A stretch of DNA of 63,992 nucleotides. Source: an uncultured Lachnospiraceae bacterium (GTDB lineage: Bacteria; Bacillota; Clostridia; Lachnospirales; Lachnospiraceae). The notes under the pieces were generated by a model, which saw only the letters and a program-made list of their open reading frames with translations, did no database searches and was not told the origin of the DNA. The stretch spans positions 1-63,992 of the forward strand of contig CANREG010000006.1 in the NCBI GenBank assembly GCA_947629565.1. Reading direction: 5' to 3'. The translations under genes were made by a program, and so were the position numbers. Below, piece by piece: positions 23,590 to 33,138 of the stretch (the stretch's first letter is position 1; each line of letters opens with the position of its first letter).

Positions 23590-25416
23590 ATGAATGATCA
23601 ACTCCTGAAATTTATCACATGTGGAAGTGTGGATGATGGAAAATCCACCTTAATCGGACATTTATTATATGATGCGAAGTTAATCTTCGCAGATCAGAAA
23701 CGGGCGTTAGAGCTGGATTCCAAAGTAGGCTCCAGAGACGGACAGATCGACTATTCCCTGCTGCTTGACGGCCTGATGGCGGAGCGGGAGCAGGGCATTA
23801 CCATTGATGTGGCGTACCGCTATTTTTCCACAGACAACCGAAGCTTTATTGTGGCGGACACGCCGGGACATGAGGAGTATACCCGCAATATGGCGGTAGG
23901 CGCTTCCTTTGCCTCTCTGGCAGTGATTTTAGTTGACGGAAGCCAGGGAGTGCTGACGCAGACCAAACGGCATGCAAGGATATGCGCGTTAATGGGAATT
24001 AAGCATTTTGTCTTTGCGGTCAACAAGATGGATATTGTCCACTATGACCAGCAGAAATTTTTAAAGATACAGAAGCATATCAAAATGCTGATGGCGGAGT
24101 TCGACTACGATTCCCTCTGCATTATTCCGGTATCGGCTACGGAAGGGGATAACATCGTTAAGAAATCCACTAATATGCGGTGGTATAACGGGACTACCCT
24201 GCTTTCCTATTTGGAGCAGATTGACGTTTCCGAGGCCAATGAAAATGAGAACTTTACCATGCCGATTCAGCGGGTGTGCCGTCCGGATTATACCTTCCGG
24301 GGATTCCAGGGCACTATAGCTACCGGACACGTTGCTGTGGGAGATGAGATTGAAGTTCTGCCAAGCGGGGAGACGGCAGTGGTGACTAAGATTTTGCAGG
24401 GCGACAAGGAAGTGAAAGAAAGCAGCAAGGGATACGCCGTCACGGTTTCCTTAGATACAGAGGTGGATATATCAAGAGGGTGCGTGCTCCAAAAGGACGC
24501 AGGCTTAGAGACCGGCTCTTTATTTGTGGTTTCCATGCTGTGGATGGATGAGAAGAGCTTAGCGGCAGGCAAGAATTTCCTGATTAAGTTAGGCACCCAG
24601 CTTGTACCGGCAACGGTAATGCGGATTAAGTATAAGATTGACGTCAATACCGGGGCTGAGGTAAATGCAGACGCCATATACAAAAATGAGATTGCTGTCT
24701 GCGAGATTTCAACCGGTACCAAAGTGGTCTTTGACCGTTTTATCAATAACAAGCAGTTAGGCTCCTTTATCCTGATTGACCGGATTTCCCATGCTACGGC
24801 GGCAGGGGGCGTGGTGATGCATCCGCTTTCCAGAGGGAATAACCTCAAGTGGCAGGAGCTTGATATTACCAGAGAAATCAGGGAGAATCAGATGCAGCAA
24901 AAGGCGATTACCCTGTGGCTTACCGGACTGTCAGGGGCAGGAAAATCAACTCTTGCCAATGAACTGGAAAAACGGCTGTTTTCGATGGGCAAGCATACCA
25001 TGCTGCTAGACGGCGATAATGTGCGTATGGGACTCAATAAGAACTTAGGCTTTAAGGAGAATGACCGGGCAGAGAATATCCGCCGTGTGGCAGAGGTCTC
25101 TAAGCTGATGAATGATGCGGGATTGATTGTGTTAAGCTCCTTCATCTCCCCCTATAGAATGGACCGGAGAATGGCAAGGGAGATTATCGGGGACAGCTTT
25201 GTGGAACTCTATGTCAGCACGCCGCTTGAAGAATGTGAAAAGCGGGATGTAAAGGGACTGTATAAGAAGGCAAAGGAGGGTAAGATTCCCAACTTTACCG
25301 GTGTGTCCAGTCCGTATGAGGAGCCGGAGCATGCGGAGATTACGATTGATACCAGCCGGCAGGATTTAAATGCGTGTGTGGAGCAGGTGTTAAAGCAGCT
25401 TGAAAAATATATGTAG
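23590..25416 (+). CDS. cysNC: Bifunctional sulfate adenylyltransferase subunit 1 / APS kinase (CysN-CysC fusion)
   Basis: 608 aa. Residues 1 to about 430 are an EF-Tu-like GTPase that drives ATP sulfurylase (G1 GSVDDGKSTLIGHL, G3 DTPGHEEY, G4 NKMD). The C-terminal part, from about 435, is APS kinase (P-loop LTGLSGAGKSTLANEL, then LDGDNVRMGLNKNLGF and FISPYRMDR), giving PAPS. The fusion is known from rhizobial NodQ and some Clostridia. The start at 23590 is one base past the cysD stop. An earlier in-frame start overlapping cysD lacks support. No CysH (PAPS reductase) is in the window; a sulfotransferase follows. Confidence 0.95.
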   Translation: MNDQLLKFITCGSVDDGKSTLIGHLLYDAKLIFADQKRALELDSKVGSRDGQIDYSLLLDGLMAEREQGITIDVAYRYFSTDNRSFIVADTPGHEEYTRNMAVGASFASLAVILVDGSQGVLTQTKRHARICALMGIKHFVFAVNKMDIVHYDQQKFLKIQKHIKMLMAEFDYDSLCIIPVSATEGDNIVKKSTNMRWYNGTTLLSYLEQIDVSEANENENFTMPIQRVCRPDYTFRGFQGTIATGHVAVGDEIEVLPSGETAVVTKILQGDKEVKESSKGYAVTVSLDTEVDISRGCVLQKDAGLETGSLFVVSMLWMDEKSLAAGKNFLIKLGTQLVPATVMRIKYKIDVNTGAEVNADAIYKNEIAVCEISTGTKVVFDRFINNKQLGSFILIDRISHATAAGGVVMHPLSRGNNLKWQELDITREIRENQMQQKAITLWLTGLSGAGKSTLANELEKRLFSMGKHTMLLDGDNVRMGLNKNLGFKENDRAENIRRVAEVSKLMNDAGLIVLSSFISPYRMDRRMAREIIGDSFVELYVSTPLEECEKRDVKGLYKKAKEGKIPNFTGVSSPYEEPEHAEITIDTSRQDLNACVEQVLKQLEKYM

Positions 25417-25484
25417 CATTTGGATGAGCTTAGAACAGGACGAAAGCAGTCGGATGCCGGAATCAGAATGAGGGGGAAAATGGA

Positions 25485-26624
25485 ATGAAAACACTTTATT
25501 TGCATATTGGCACTCCTAAAACAGCCACTACGGCAATCCAGAGCTTTTGCTGGAACAACAGGGAGCTTCTTGCCGGAAAAGGGTACTGCTATCCGATGCT
25601 TGATTTTACCTTTCAGAATGTGCGGAAATACAGAAACGGACATTTTTTAGTGGCGCGCCTCTACACGGAAGACAGGCAGCGGGAATATGATAAGGAAGAA
25701 CAGATCGTTGCAGAGGGAATGGAAAAGATTTTACAGTGTTTTCAGGAATATGACAATGTAATCCTTTCGGATGAAGGAATCTGGAACAGAGGATTGGTGG
25801 ATAACACGAACTGTTGGAAACGTCTGCAGGATCACCTGATGAATCATGGAATTGCAGTTAAAGTGATCGTATATCTGCGAAGACAGGATGATTTTTTGTT
25901 TTCCTGGTGGAACCAGCAGGTAAAAGAGGGGATGCTCCCAAGTTCAGTTATGGATTGGGAGGCCATATCAGAAGAACTTCCATATATTCAATTGGATTAT
26001 TATAATATTCTGGAGCAGATTGCAGGATATGTGGGAAAGGAAAACATAACGGTACGGCTTTTTGACAGGGAGGCGTTTCAGGGCGGTTCCATTCAAAAGG
26101 ATTTCTTACAAGCCCTTCGTCTGGAGGATACGGAGGAATACGAGGTTACGGATTCTATTAAAAATCCAAGCCTGACAAAGAATAATCTTGAAATCAAACG
26201 GCTGCTTAATACGCTGCCGGGGCTTGACAAAAAGCGGAATGATTATTTCCGCCGGACAATCACCAAATTGTCTGTGGGAGGTTCAAAAGAGGACTGTAAG
26301 GGAATGTTTTCTGAGACAGAGCAGCATAAATTTCTGGAAACCTATAAAGAGGGAAATACCAGACTGGCGGAAGAATATCTGGGCGGACGGGAATTGTTTG
26401 ATTATGACTATCATTCACAGGGAAAATGGCAGTTTGACAATGAGGAAGCCCTGCGGGATATCGTCACATTTTTTGGAACGGCAATGATGCAGCTAATGAA
26501 GGACAATGAAAAATTAAAGGAACAGTTAGATGTTCAGGGAAGGCATATCAGCAATATCCGCTACAAGATGAAGCATCCGGCAAAGGCGGTTATGCAAAAG
26601 CTTAAAAAAAGTGACGGGCAATGA
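25485..26624 (+). CDS. PAPS-dependent sulfotransferase family protein
   Basis: 379 aa. The PAPS 5'-phosphosulfate loop is visible at the N-terminus (YLHIGTPKTATTAIQSF, about 4-20). A 3'-phosphate region follows near 130 (VKVIVYLRRQDDFLFSWWNQ). The rest diverges from NodH and Stf0, and the acceptor cannot be predicted. No signal or membrane segment, so it would act in the cytosol on a glycan or lipid precursor, and the C-terminal basic helices may contact membrane or polymer. It sits 68 bases after cysNC, so PAPS supply and use are genetically linked. RBS GAGGGGGAAA. Confidence 0.85.
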   Translation: MKTLYLHIGTPKTATTAIQSFCWNNRELLAGKGYCYPMLDFTFQNVRKYRNGHFLVARLYTEDRQREYDKEEQIVAEGMEKILQCFQEYDNVILSDEGIWNRGLVDNTNCWKRLQDHLMNHGIAVKVIVYLRRQDDFLFSWWNQQVKEGMLPSSVMDWEAISEELPYIQLDYYNILEQIAGYVGKENITVRLFDREAFQGGSIQKDFLQALRLEDTEEYEVTDSIKNPSLTKNNLEIKRLLNTLPGLDKKRNDYFRRTITKLSVGGSKEDCKGMFSETEQHKFLETYKEGNTRLAEEYLGGRELFDYDYHSQGKWQFDNEEALRDIVTFFGTAMMQLMKDNEKLKEQLDVQGRHISNIRYKMKHPAKAVMQKLKKSDGQ

Positions 26625-26633
26625 AAGGGGTTC

Positions 26634-26663
26634 TTGCCAAAAAAAGGGAGTATGGGGTATAAT
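26634..26663 (+). promoter_or_regulatory. Promoter of the lipid kinase gene
   Basis: TTGCCA (26634-26639), 18 bases, TATAAT (26658-26663). Confidence 0.55.
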
Positions 26664-26704
26664 GTACAAGTATATGTTTGTGTATCAGGAGGCTGCGCGT
26701 ATTT

Positions 26705-27589
26705 ATGAATAATATGTTGTTGATTGTGAATCCGTCAGCAGGGCGGAAACATATCAGAGGAAAGCTGTTTGATATTGTGGATTTATTTGTAAAGGCAGAC
26801 TATAATGTACGAGTGTATCCGACACAGGCAAAGGAAGACGCCACAAGAATTGTGTCTGAGGAGGGCTGGCTTTACGATGTCATCGTGTGTGTAGGCGGAG
26901 ATGGGACATTAAATGAAGTGGTATCCGGCTGTATGCAGTGTGGATGCGACACACCCATTGGTTATATTCCTGCGGGAACCACGAATGATTTTGCCAGGAG
27001 CATGGGAATTCCCAAAGATCCGATCCGGGCGGCTAAACGTATTGTCAAGTATGAGCCAAAGCCAATTGACGTAGGCTGCTTTAACGGGGATTATTTTAAT
27101 TACGTGGCGGCTTTTGGAGCATTTACGGATGTATCCTATTCCACACCCCAGGAGTACAAGAACTATCTGGGGCATATGGCATATGTTTTAGAGGGCATAA
27201 AGAGCGTTCCCAGCCTTACCTCCTATCACCTCAAGGTGGAGTATGACGGGAATGTGATTGAGGATGATTTTTTGATTGGCATGATTACCAATTCCCTGAC
27301 GGTAGGGGGATTTCCGAATCCCAACAGCCGGATTGCCCTTTTGGATGACGGGCTTTATGAGGTGCTGTTAGTCAAGTATCCTACCAATCCAATTGATTTG
27401 CAGGCTACGGTAACAGCATATTTTACAAGGGAATTTAATCCGGAATACATGTATCAGTTCAAGGCAAAAGATATCGTCATTGAGAGTCCGGAGGCGATTA
27501 TGTGGACGTTAGACGGCGAGATAGGCAGCAATGTAACCTATGCGAAGGTTGAAAATCTCCATAAGGCGGTTAATATCATAAGAAAATAG
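26705..27589 (+). CDS. Diacylglycerol kinase-family lipid kinase (YegS/BmrU type)
   Basis: 294 aa. Catalytic domain signatures are LLIVNPSAGRKH, VCVGGDGTLNEVVSG (about 66-80) and the nucleotide-site GYIPAGTTNDFARS. These are DAGK_cat features shared by DgkB and YegS. Substrate is probably diacylglycerol or another membrane lipid, for example recycling diacylglycerol released when polyol-phosphate polymers are made from phosphatidyl donors. The start at 26705 follows CAGGAGG at a slightly long distance. It is separate from glmM, which has its own promoter. Confidence 0.88.
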   Translation: MNNMLLIVNPSAGRKHIRGKLFDIVDLFVKADYNVRVYPTQAKEDATRIVSEEGWLYDVIVCVGGDGTLNEVVSGCMQCGCDTPIGYIPAGTTNDFARSMGIPKDPIRAAKRIVKYEPKPIDVGCFNGDYFNYVAAFGAFTDVSYSTPQEYKNYLGHMAYVLEGIKSVPSLTSYHLKVEYDGNVIEDDFLIGMITNSLTVGGFPNPNSRIALLDDGLYEVLLVKYPTNPIDLQATVTAYFTREFNPEYMYQFKAKDIVIESPEAIMWTLDGEIGSNVTYAKVENLHKAVNIIRK

Positions 27590-27607
27590 CTGCATTTGGG
27601 AGTCCAA

Positions 27608-27636
27608 TTGCGAAAATAGTGAATAATTTATATAAT
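27608..27636 (+). promoter_or_regulatory. Promoter of glmM
   Basis: TTGCGA (27608-27613), 17 bases, TATAAT (27631-27636). Confidence 0.75.
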
Positions 27637-27666
27637 CAAAGTAATAATGGTATAAAGGGGAAAGCT

Positions 27667-29019
27667 ATGGGAAAATATTTTGGAACAGACGGATTCCGCG
27701 GGGAAGCAAATGTGAATCTGACAGTGGAGCATGCCTATAAGGTGGGAAGATACTTAGGATATTATTATGGTAAGAATCACGAAGACGGCAAGGCAAGCAT
27801 TGTCATTGGAAAGGACACCAGAAGATCCTCCTATATGTTTGAGTATTCTTTGGTGGCGGGGCTTACAGCCAGCGGAGCGGATGTGTATCTGATGCATGTA
27901 ACGCCGACTCCCAGCGTGTCTTACATTGTCAGATTGGATGATTTTGACTGCGGCATTATGATTTCCGCCAGCCATAATCCGTATTACGATAACGGAATTA
28001 AGATTATTAACGGACAGGGCTCTAAAGTAGAAGCAAAGGTGGAGGAAGAGATCGAGGCTTACATTGACGGAGAGATTCCGGAGATTCCCTTTGCGGAGCG
28101 TGAAAAGATTGGTAAGACCGTGGATTATGCCATGGGAAGAAACCGTTATATCGGGTATCTGATGACATTGGCTACCCGTTCTTACAAGAATAAGAGAGTT
28201 GGCTTAGACTGTGCCAACGGAGCTTCATCCACGGTGGCAAAGGCGGTGTTCGAGGCACTGGGAGCGAAGACCTATGTCATCAACAATGAGCCGGACGGCA
28301 CGAACATTAACCGGGATTGCGGCTCTACCCATATCGGGCAATTGCAAAAGCTTGTGAAGGAGAAGCAGCTGGATATCGGATTTGCCTATGACGGAGATGC
28401 AGACCGGTGCCTTGCAGTAGACGAGCACGGCGAGGTGATTGACGGAGATAAGATTTTATATGCCTGCGGCTGTTATCTTTCCGAGAGAGGGGAGCTTAAC
28501 AACAATACAGTGGTCACAACCGTTATGTCTAACCTTGGACTTTATAAAGCGCTGGATAAAAAAGGCATTTCCTATGAAAAGACTGCGGTGGGAGATAAAT
28601 ATGTGTTTGAAAATATGATGGAGAACGGCCATTCATTAGGCGGCGAGCAAAGCGGCCATATCATTTTCAGCAAGTATGCCACAACCGGAGACGGCGTGCT
28701 GACCTCCATTAAGCTTATGGAAGTGATTTTAGAGAAGAAGGTCAATGCTTCCGAACTGTTTAGGGATTTGAAGATATATCCCCAGCTTTTGGTCAATGTG
28801 AAGGTAAAGAGTAAGCCGGAGGCTAAGGAGGATGCAGATGTGATTGCGGCGGTCAAGAAGGTGGAGGAAGCCCTTGGCGACGACGGGCGGATTCTTCTTC
28901 GGGAAAGCGGCACGGAGCCGGTCATCCGCGTTATGGTGGAGGCGGCAACGGACGCCCTTTGTAAGCAGTATATAGATGAGGTAGTTGCGGTAATTAAGAA
29001 AAAAGGCCATGAGGCTTAG
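27667..29019 (+). CDS. glmM: Phosphoglucosamine mutase
   Basis: Interconverts glucosamine-6-P and glucosamine-1-P for UDP-GlcNAc. 450 aa, with the N-terminal KYFGTDGFRGEAN, the phosphoserine loop ISASHNPYYDNGIKI (about 97-111), the metal loop AYDGDADRCLAVD, sugar-binding GGEQSGHI, and phosphate-binding LLRESGTEPVIRVM. ATG at 27667 behind AAAGGGG; an upstream in-frame start lies in the promoter. Together with glmS further on, this places the hexosamine route in the surface-polymer region. Confidence 0.94.
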   Translation: MGKYFGTDGFRGEANVNLTVEHAYKVGRYLGYYYGKNHEDGKASIVIGKDTRRSSYMFEYSLVAGLTASGADVYLMHVTPTPSVSYIVRLDDFDCGIMISASHNPYYDNGIKIINGQGSKVEAKVEEEIEAYIDGEIPEIPFAEREKIGKTVDYAMGRNRYIGYLMTLATRSYKNKRVGLDCANGASSTVAKAVFEALGAKTYVINNEPDGTNINRDCGSTHIGQLQKLVKEKQLDIGFAYDGDADRCLAVDEHGEVIDGDKILYACGCYLSERGELNNNTVVTTVMSNLGLYKALDKKGISYEKTAVGDKYVFENMMENGHSLGGEQSGHIIFSKYATTGDGVLTSIKLMEVILEKKVNASELFRDLKIYPQLLVNVKVKSKPEAKEDADVIAAVKKVEEALGDDGRILLRESGTEPVIRVMVEAATDALCKQYIDEVVAVIKKKGHEA

Positions 29020-29029
29020 GAGACAATTT

Positions 29030-30544
29030 ATGAACACAGGAAGAAAAAATCATATCAGGATATTGCTGCTTGCCACTGTCCTTATAGTATCAGCCCTGAC
29101 GTCTGCACAGACCGTTTGGGCAGCCAAAAAGAACGGTTGGCATGAGGAATATTTTTATATTAAGGGAAAGAAACAGACTTCTAAATGGGTAAAGGATAAG
29201 CACGGTACCTATTATGTAGACAGCAAGGGCAAAAAGGTGACGGGTTGGAAAAAAATCGGGGGAAGATATTATTATTTAAATGAAGCTTCCGGTGGGAAAA
29301 TCCGCAACAGCCGGAAAAAGACAGGTGTCCGGCTTTCAAAATTAAGTGGTAATGTACTTACCGTTGGTCTGGATATGTCCCAGTGGCAGGGGAATGTAAA
29401 TTGGAATAAAATCAAGCAGTCCGGCGTGGATTTTGTCATGCTGCGCTTAGGTTATGGAAAAGGCCGTTACGGCAGCAAAAATTGTACGATGGACACAAAA
29501 TTTAAGTCCTATGTGGAAGGGGCAGGACGGGTTGGCATCCCGATTGGAATATATTTTTATTCATATGCGAAGAATCCGGAGCAGGCTCTCGCAGAGGCAG
29601 AATTTACGATTCAGCAGCTTGAGGGGATCGAGGTGGCGTTTCCGGTTGCTTTTGACATTGAAGATCCGGCAATATTAAGTGAGACGGATACAGAAGAACG
29701 AACAGAAATGGTGCGGACTTATATGGAAACCATTGCGGCAGCAGGATATACTCCGATGTTTTATTGCAATCAGAACTGGTATGATAATTATCTTAATGCA
29801 GATGAGCTTGAAGAGTATGAATTCTGGTACGCCAGATATACTTATGTAGAACCGGAGCGGGGAGAGTATCCTTATGGTATGTGGCAGGCTACTTCTACCC
29901 AGAGAATAAGCGGTATAACTGAGAATACAGTGGATTTAAACTTTCTGTATGAGGATTATTTCCAATCCGTAGAAAAACGCGAGCAGGCACTGAAATATGG
30001 ATGGCATGAGGAAGAAGGCGGATTGTATTACTATTATCAGGGCGAAAAGCATGATGACGGGTGGTTCCAACTGGCCGGTAAGCGGTATTACCTTCAGGGT
30101 GGCGCCGCAACATTAGGATGGCTGGATTTATCCGGACAGCGGTACTATTTTAACGCAAAGGGAGAAATGCAGACGGGATTTACCACGATAGACGATAAGA
30201 TATATTTTTTTGACAGCAATGGCGTGCAGCAGACAGAGATAGACCAACCGGGCGTGACGATGCGCGAAGACGGTTCCTGCCGGATTAAAGCGGGCTGGCA
30301 TCGGGCAGAAAAAGGAAAATATATCTACCGGACACCCGATGGCCCGATTGTGAAGAATAGTTTTGTGACAGTCAAGGGAAAGAAATATTATTGTGATAAA
30401 AACGGATACCGGGTAACCGGATTCAGAACAATAAGCGGTCATACGTATTACTTTAAGAGTAATGGACAGATGGTAAAAAGTAAGACTATGAAGATTAAAG
30501 GAAAGAAGTATAAATTTAACAGCAAAGGATATTTGGTTAAATAA
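29030..30544 (+). CDS. Secreted GH25 lysozyme with CW-binding repeats
   Basis: 504 aa. Signal peptide at about 1-31 (IRILLLATVLIVSALTS, cleaved near VWA-AKK). An N-terminal pair of CW_binding_1-type repeats follows (GKKQTSKWVKDKHGTYYVDS, GWKKIGGRYYY). The GH25 muramidase domain (about 108-305) has LDMSQWQGNVNW, the catalytic DIED region (PVAFDIEDPAI) and VDLNFLYED. Five or more C-terminal Tyr/Gly-rich repeats would hold the enzyme on the wall or its anionic polymer. Start at 29030 behind TAGGAGA; it begins 10 bases after glmM. Confidence 0.93.
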   Translation: MNTGRKNHIRILLLATVLIVSALTSAQTVWAAKKNGWHEEYFYIKGKKQTSKWVKDKHGTYYVDSKGKKVTGWKKIGGRYYYLNEASGGKIRNSRKKTGVRLSKLSGNVLTVGLDMSQWQGNVNWNKIKQSGVDFVMLRLGYGKGRYGSKNCTMDTKFKSYVEGAGRVGIPIGIYFYSYAKNPEQALAEAEFTIQQLEGIEVAFPVAFDIEDPAILSETDTEERTEMVRTYMETIAAAGYTPMFYCNQNWYDNYLNADELEEYEFWYARYTYVEPERGEYPYGMWQATSTQRISGITENTVDLNFLYEDYFQSVEKREQALKYGWHEEEGGLYYYYQGEKHDDGWFQLAGKRYYLQGGAATLGWLDLSGQRYYFNAKGEMQTGFTTIDDKIYFFDSNGVQQTEIDQPGVTMREDGSCRIKAGWHRAEKGKYIYRTPDGPIVKNSFVTVKGKKYYCDKNGYRVTGFRTISGHTYYFKSNGQMVKSKTMKIKGKKYKFNSKGYLVK

Positions 30545-30557
30545 TTGGTGACATGGT

Positions 30558-31946
30558 ATGCAGAACAAGGTAAGAAAAAGAGACCAGTTTAAGAGAGTCA
30601 TTAATTTTTTTGAGAGCTTTATTTTACTGGCAATGCACAGTTTCATATTTGGATATGTATGGTATACCGTATATGTTAAGCAGTTAGAGCAGTTGGAAAC
30701 GCCGTTTTTCCGCCGCGGTAACTGGGCCGTGATTGGCGTCTATGCGCTGATATTGTTTTTGCTGACTCACCTTTACGGAGGATTTCGTATTGGATATCTC
30801 AGGCTGATGGATGTGTTGTATTCCCAGATTCTTGCTTTAGTATGCGCCAATGTCTTTGCCTATGTGCAGGTGGTACTGATCAGTAGAAAGTATCTTACGG
30901 CGGCGCCGTTATTGGAGATGACGATTGTGCAGATTATCGCAATCCTGTTGTGGGTGTTAATCTGCAAGGGAATTTATGCCCTGCTCTATCCGCCCAGACA
31001 GATGCTTTTAGTCTGCTATGACAGGGATCCGGACGATATGATTATGAAGATGAGTTCCAGAAGGGACAAATATGAAATCTGTGATCTGGCAGACCTGACA
31101 GTCGAAGATTTGGACAGTGTCTGCGATATGGTGGCCGATTATGAGGCTGTACTGATATATGATATCCCTGCTTATGAGCGGAATATTATTTTGAAAAGGT
31201 GTTTTACGGAGTCGGTTCGCACCTATGTGACGCCAAAGATTTCTGATATTTTGCTGCGTGGCTCCGACAGCATTCACCTTTTTGATACTCCGCTGTATCT
31301 GTCCAGAAATAAAGGACTTTCCGGAGAGGAAATTATATTCAAGAGAATATTGGATTTGGTACTTTGTATTCCGGTATCTGTTATTTTACTGCCTATGTTT
31401 CTAATCATTTCCCTGTTAATCAAGTGCTATGACGGGGGTCCGGTGCTTTACAAGCAGCCCCGCCTTACCATTGACGGCAAGGTGTTTGATATCTATAAAT
31501 TCCGAAGCATGCGCATGGACTCGGAAAAGGAGGGCGCCCAGTTAGCCAAGAAGAATGACGACAGGGTGACCCCGATAGGAAAAGTGCTTCGCGCCATTCA
31601 TTTTGATGAATTTCCACAGCTTATTAATATTATCAAAGGGGATATGTCTTTAGTGGGACCAAGACCGGAGCGGCCGGAGATTGCGGCGCAGTATAAGGAG
31701 ATTATTCCGGAGTTTGATTTCCGCTTAAAGGTAAAAGCCGGACTTACCGGTTATGCCCAGGTATACGGCAAATATAATACGACGCCCTATGATAAATTGA
31801 AACTGGATTTAACGTACATTGAGAATTATTCGATCTGGCTGGATATCAAGCTGCTTCTGCTTACCTTTAAGATTTTGTTCCAGAAGGAGAATACGGAAGG
31901 AATTGATATGACGCAGATCACAGCAGTAAAGAGGCATAAGGAGTAG
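30558..31946 (+). CDS. Polyprenyl-phosphate sugar-1-phosphate transferase (WcaJ/WbaP type)
   Basis: 462 aa. Four N-terminal membrane helices, a soluble Rossmann-like middle region, one further helix (LDLVLCIPVSVILLPMFLII, near 262) and the bacterial sugar transferase domain (DIYKFRSMRMDSE, VGPRPERPEI, KAGLTGYAQVYGKYNT). It starts polymer synthesis by moving a sugar-1-phosphate from a UDP-sugar to undecaprenyl phosphate. The sugar, galactose, glucose or GalNAc-type, is not predictable. It lies at the head of a long, tightly spaced run of polymer genes (gaps of 4-20 bases or overlaps). Confidence 0.92.
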   Translation: MQNKVRKRDQFKRVINFFESFILLAMHSFIFGYVWYTVYVKQLEQLETPFFRRGNWAVIGVYALILFLLTHLYGGFRIGYLRLMDVLYSQILALVCANVFAYVQVVLISRKYLTAAPLLEMTIVQIIAILLWVLICKGIYALLYPPRQMLLVCYDRDPDDMIMKMSSRRDKYEICDLADLTVEDLDSVCDMVADYEAVLIYDIPAYERNIILKRCFTESVRTYVTPKISDILLRGSDSIHLFDTPLYLSRNKGLSGEEIIFKRILDLVLCIPVSVILLPMFLIISLLIKCYDGGPVLYKQPRLTIDGKVFDIYKFRSMRMDSEKEGAQLAKKNDDRVTPIGKVLRAIHFDEFPQLINIIKGDMSLVGPRPERPEIAAQYKEIIPEFDFRLKVKAGLTGYAQVYGKYNTTPYDKLKLDLTYIENYSIWLDIKLLLLTFKILFQKENTEGIDMTQITAVKRHKE

Positions 31947-31950
31947 CGGC

Positions 31951-33138
31951 ATGGGACAGGCGTTGGTTAAAATTGTATTTTCTATGCTGGTCCGGGTGCT
32001 TACCCTGCCTTTGCGTATTCTGCCGGTAAAGCCCAACCGGATACTGTTTACCGGTCTTACCGGGGGGAAGGTCTATGATTATTCCTGTAATCCCAAGTAT
32101 CTGTATGAATATATGCGGGAACATTTTCAGGGGCAGTTTGAGTATGTGTGGGCTGTCAGTGATATAGAAAAATATGGTTTTTTGAAAGAAGAAGGAGTGA
32201 GGCTGGTCAGACATTTTACTGTTTCTTCTTTTCCTATGCTGTTAACCTCCGGGGTGATTGTCACCAACGGTTCCTATGCGCCCTGGTTTCCGTTTCGGAA
32301 AAAACAGTATGTCATTAACACATGGCATGGGGGCGGCGCTTATAAACAGGTAGAAAACGGCAGGCCGGACGCTAACTGGGCTACCAGAAAGCGGGCGGAA
32401 TTTTGTGCCAATAATATCGATTTGTTTCTGGCAAGCTGCCGGATACAGGAGGAAAAAATGATTCGGGAAACCTACGCCTATAGGGGTGAGGTGTTAAGGG
32501 CCGGAACGCCCAGAAATGATAAGCTGGTTCGCGGAGATATAAAGGATATGGCGCAGCGGGTAAGGGAGTATTACGCCATTCCCGACAACGGGAAAATCGT
32601 CCTGTATGCCCCGACCTACAGAAAGCTTCAAAATCCGGTTGTGGTGGACAGTGATGAGCTTCTTAAGCAATTAGAAAAGCCGGAAAACCGGACGGAATGG
32701 TTTTTTTTCTGCCGCTATCACCGCTACCAGGGCGGCGACGACGGACTGAAGGTAACGGGAAAACGTGTGGTTGATGTAATGGATTATCCGGATATGCAGG
32801 AGCTTTTGTGTGCTGCGGACTTACTGATTACGGATTATTCTTCCTGCGTATGGGATTACAGCTTTTTAGGACGGCCCTGCTTTTTATATGTGCCGGACAA
32901 GGAGGAATATACGGCAAAGACCGGTTTCTATGTGGACTTAGAGCAGTGGCCTTTTGACCGGGCGGAGAATATGGAAACGCTGATAGAGAATATCCGGAAT
33001 TATGATGCGGAACCGGCAGTTGAACGAATTGCCGCTCATCTTGAAAAACTCGGAAGTTATGAGAGCGGCAGATGTTGTCAGGTACTTGCAGAAAAGATTT
33101 GTGAACAGGGAGGAGTGGAGAACTATGGCGGGAATTAA
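31951..33138 (+). CDS. CDP-glycerol/CDP-ribitol polyol-phosphate transferase, paralogue 1 (TagB/TarB-like)
   Basis: 395 aa. Belongs to the TagB/TagF/TarL polyol-phosphotransferase fold. The catalytic His motif is YVINTWHGGGAYKQ (about 126-139). The nucleotide-binding part has LYAPTYRK and ITDYSSCVWDYSFLGRPCF near 290. It lacks the extra N-terminal domain of TagF, so it is more like a primase/TagB form, which adds the first polyol phosphate to the lipid-linked primer. It starts 4 bases after the sugar transferase. Confidence 0.88.
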   Translation: MGQALVKIVFSMLVRVLTLPLRILPVKPNRILFTGLTGGKVYDYSCNPKYLYEYMREHFQGQFEYVWAVSDIEKYGFLKEEGVRLVRHFTVSSFPMLLTSGVIVTNGSYAPWFPFRKKQYVINTWHGGGAYKQVENGRPDANWATRKRAEFCANNIDLFLASCRIQEEKMIRETYAYRGEVLRAGTPRNDKLVRGDIKDMAQRVREYYAIPDNGKIVLYAPTYRKLQNPVVVDSDELLKQLEKPENRTEWFFFCRYHRYQGGDDGLKVTGKRVVDVMDYPDMQELLCAADLLITDYSSCVWDYSFLGRPCFLYVPDKEEYTAKTGFYVDLEQWPFDRAENMETLIENIRNYDAEPAVERIAAHLEKLGSYESGRCCQVLAEKICEQGGVENYGGN

